A DNA stretch of 64,000 nucleotides from Spirodela intermedia (Eukaryota > Streptophyta > Magnoliopsida > Alismatales > Araceae). Position numbers and translations under genes: made by a program. Positions 60,731 through 64,000 of this stretch are shown here, one piece after another. The notes beneath the pieces were generated by a model. That model was not told the DNA's origin and searched no databases. It worked only from the letters and a program-made list of their open reading frames with translations. Every line of letters starts with the position of its first letter. Within the stretch, counting starts at the first letter, position 1. The stretch covers positions 3,233,501 through 3,297,500 of the forward strand of contig LR746278.1 of NCBI GenBank assembly GCA_902729315.2, given 5' to 3'.

Positions 60731-61719
60731 GATTTAAGATCAGATTCGTGCAGATAACCCTACCCTTGATCTAAACAAAAACCTTAGTCTCACAATGTTA
60801 CCTAGTCTTCAAATAGACAACTATTAAGCTGTAAAGGAATACTACTTCAAATTTAAATTAAAATGACTAAAACAATAGTCAAATAGCATGTAGAATTCAT
60901 AAAATGACATAAGGAAACAACGTGTTCTAATAAACATATTTTCATAGGTCAATGTGAACATTAGAGATCTAATTTAATTGAGAACACGATATGGAAGAAA
61001 ACTAATTTTTAAGAGAAGAGTTTTGGAAGAAAGAAAATTATACTTCAAGATTCATGACTCCCCATTCAGAGATTCACGTCATACACTTCAAAAATAAACA
61101 AATTATAATATCCTCTTTATCAACTTGATATGATGATCAAATGACTCAACTGAAATTTCTATTCTCTATCCAGTCTTGAGGTAATTAAGTTATGAGGAAA
61201 GAGTGGTTTTGGCAAAGAGACTTGCTCTCTATAGTCATATTTGACTTGATAGAGGTTCCTATATCAAAAGGACTTCATAGAAAGGAACATGAGAGATTTG
61301 GATCACTTACCTATTAAGATAATATTTTTCATGAAGATTAAAAAGGCTAAGGTGAGGGGAAACTTATAAATAATGATAGAATCATTTATACGAACTTATT
61401 TTCTCATAGAAATATAATTTGATCATCCAAAATTTCACTACTCTCTCTGATAGATTTACTTAATAGTAACAATTCTTTAAAATGTCAACTTTCTTCTTCT
61501 CAAAATAAGACGTATAAGGGCATCTATTCAGTCTAAAGTTTGATTATTAAATAGTGGTAGATAAGATGATATAAGATTGATGATTTTCAATTGCAACTGG
61601 AGGAATAGAAATATTTATTCTTCAAAGGTAGTCTTACACCTTATCTCTCACTACAAACTCAACATCCAACAGAACTGTAGATATTTCTTGCCTCAAAAAT
61701 AGAGTAAGTAATCATATCA
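60731..61719. other. Intergenic, no gene seen
   Basis: This is AT-rich DNA. It may include intron sequence of the ancestral HUB gene to the right of copy B, but no further HUB exon is readable. Confidence 0.4.
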
Positions 61720-62900
61720 TAAAATGTATTAACCCTTTGACCCTTCCAAATGTCTAATAAAATAATAACTAAAAATTTTGAGTTAAGTTTTCATTCATTA
61801 GGTATGTACAACCTTGCCTCCACTTGACAACATCAAATGTGTAAATACATGGTTTCTTTTCTATCCAAAGCTCATAGAAAGATTTTATAGTTATTTTAAT
61901 TTAAAATTTATTTAGTTACTAAGTATATTTGTTACTATTTGTTCCTATAAGATTTTTGGTAAGGTATATTCATTATCTATACTTCTTATCATGGCTTTAA
62001 GTGTCATGTTTCATCACTTTGCAACACAAATCTATGTAAGGAGGCCTTAAAATGGTATATTATGAGATGATACCACACTCTTATAAAATTTGTTAAAAGA
62101 TCTTAAATGTTGTTCATCTAATCTATCAAATGCACTACCATCATTATTTGGTCAAAAAACTGTCTTTTTCTTGAGTTGATTCCTAACCGCCACCTTATAT
62201 TTCATTAATGCATCATATGCTTTAGACTTCTAATAAAAGAGATATAAATAGCCATTTTGAGAATAATCATCTATCATTATGATAAAATATTATCATCTAT
62301 TCAAATAAGCCATAGAAATTAGCTCACAAAATATCTATAAACTAATTCTATAAAGTCTGAAGCTGAGTTGTCACTTTGTCTTGTTATATTTTTTTTGTTT
62401 TCTTGCTAATATAATTGATAGATGTCAAAATCTTTATTAATTGAGTGAAGGGCTTTGTCAAACACAAGCTTATCAAAAAAAATTTAGAGTTATCACTTCT
62501 ATGCCATAATGAACTAAAACTATCATTTTTTAATTATTATTTATTACTCACTAAATTCAATATAAGGTCTAATTAGAAAAGACTATAACACTTGGAAAAT
62601 CTATATTCTTATTAAGGGAAAAGCTAATAACAATGCAATTTGAATTTTAAAAGAGAAAACATTATTTTTTCTAAAATTAAAAAATAATCAAATTCACCAG
62701 TTCTTAAATGTATACCAAATTTTATCAAATCAGCACATGATATCACTTTGGTTGTTGTAAATGAAATGATCAAATTTCAAATATTTACAAACTTAATTCA
62801 AAATCATAATTAGGACTAAAATTTGATGAATTCAAGTTGTCAATAGGTATGATGGTCAATCTCAATGCTAATTTTTCATTCTAAATAATTTTTTAAAATT
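61720..62900 (-). pseudogene. Degenerate Ty1/copia integrase fragment
   Basis: On the minus strand, in order from right to left: an SLWHRS-like zinc-region start (about 62510), an integrase core reading IDDYSQNGYLYLF at about 62270-62230, KYKVAVRNQLKKK (about 62190), a DRLDEQHL block (about 62125), and KSFYELWIEKKP followed by a WRQGCTY-like block (about 61870-61800), the KTPYELWTGRKPS region of copia. Stops and shifts are many. The element is unrelated in sequence to the copia at 4504-12874. No LTR is identified. Confidence 0.75.
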
Positions 62901-64000
62901 AAAAAATAGAAAAACGAAAATAATCTTCTACATGTTTCCAATCAGCAAGAAAGTCCTTGAGCTCTAAATCTACAAACTTTGATGTGTGACAACATTTAAC
63001 ATTGATAAATAATGCGAGACCTACAAAATATTATAGATAAAATGGTAGAAAAAACACTAAAAAAACAAAAAAAATGAAAAAAATCAACCTAAAATGAAGA
63101 AACATAGGGGAGGAGAGAGAAAAAATGAATGCCTTTAGAGACCCAATCATTAGTAAAATAGCAAAGAATTTGAGCTGAATGAATATAAAAAAGGAGTAAC
63201 TCTTTGAAATAAATCAATTTGACCTAAAGAAATTAATTACTGAAAAAAAAATCGAATCCAAAAGTCATCTGCCACTTGAGAGATTGTGCTTGTGGAAAAA
63301 CAAGAAAACAATTGTGAATCGAATCTATATAAAACTCAAGTAATTAATGAAGCTAAATTTGTTTGAAGAATCATAACCAAGTAAACTTTCATTATAAATA
63401 TTAAATTAGAATTAATACTAAAAACTGAAATAAATGAATAAACTTGTCCATGTCTATCATTTAGAAACATAATAGCATTGTAGTAACAAAATGCAATGAA
63501 AGAGTGATTAAAAAATGTGAAAAATATAAATCAACAAAGTTGATGTCATCTACTTGTCACCTAGATGACAGATTAAGCAAAATGAAAAAAAAATCAATTA
63601 AAAATAAAATAAAACTCATAAATACTATACATCACTTAGTTTGTCTATCACCTAAAACCATATTACATAGAAATGTAAGGAAAATATAGCTAAAAAGTGG
63701 TAAAAAGATAGTTTTAAAGCCTTAATCTCATCATCTTCATGTCACTCAAATGAAGGATAAGATAAGAAAAAATGAAAATAAAATGTAATCAAAAGAGAAA
63801 TCAAACTCATAAGTACCCAATGTCACTCTAGTAAAAAAAACTCAACATGAAAAGCTTCAATAATAAAATATTCTGCCCTTTATCATCTCGAAAGCTCCTC
63901 CAGCATTCGTTGCATCTTCTTTCTAATCATTATGCAAAGATATCTCAACAATTCTCATATAATCAATAATTCCCCATATTCATTTCACCACCCTAGAATA
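62901..64000. other. AT-rich right end, no gene seen
   Basis: A-rich DNA with many short stops. A loosely repeated theme of 'atgaagataaaactcataaatac' type occurs at 63535-63620 and 63730-63820 (similar phrases about 190 bp apart), suggesting an old internal duplication. No coding or RNA gene is supported. Confidence 0.4.

Overview
The window is nuclear DNA of a flowering plant, most likely a monocot. It holds few genes, split by GT-AG introns, in an AT-rich background full of LTR retrotransposon remains and GA/CT microsatellites. The best gene, an ER-lumenal HSP70-17, has a very GC-rich first exon and AT-richer later exons. That gradient is typical of commelinid monocots, but the species cannot be named from sequence alone.

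Layout. 1-13 kb is retrotransposon territory: a broken Ty1/copia pol fragment (about 1.06-2.54 kb), then a complete but dead copia element (4504-12874) with short LTRs, a tRNA-Met-type primer site and a perfect GATCT target duplication. Two younger insertions are nested in it, each with its own 5-bp duplication. 13-22 kb holds two inverted copies of another repeat, here called L2, flanking a small TATA-driven gene for a 113-residue membrane protein (18153-18494). A dispersed LTR-like family, here called L1 (TGA...TCA ends), occurs at least six times in the window. 25.7-26.9 kb has a segment resembling the HSP70-17 large intron and a 51-59 bp minisatellite.

27-43 kb is a type I MADS-box neighbourhood. 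It has one apparently intact two-exon gene (31988-33037, minus), two decayed paralogues (35831-36837 and 42777-42960, plus) that share duplicated upstream DNA, and a more divergent fragment at 27.3 kb. 43.9-50.5 kb is a complete 14-exon HSP70-17/GRP170 gene on the minus strand: 900 residues, signal peptide, heat-shock ATPase domain, glycosylated acidic loop, polyglutamine tract and C-terminal HDEL. ER-stress-type elements lie upstream. A MITE-like hairpin (50976-51144) separates it from a small four-helix membrane protein gene (51421-51783).

52.6-60.7 kb is the most unusual region. Two copies of one segment (about 52.66-55.39 and 58.80-60.73 kb) each end in a dead 3' fragment of a HUB1/HUB2 (Bre1-type) histone H2B ubiquitin ligase gene. 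Between them lies an array of about nine 226-240 bp units. Each unit can fold into a 28-bp-arm hairpin, and one stem position shows a compensatory change between array and flanking copies. 61.7-62.9 kb is a decayed copia pol on the minus strand, and the right end is AT-rich DNA without recognisable genes.

The clearly functional candidates are HSP70-17, the 31.99-33.04 kb MADS gene and the two small membrane-protein genes. They do not form a pathway; their proximity looks incidental.
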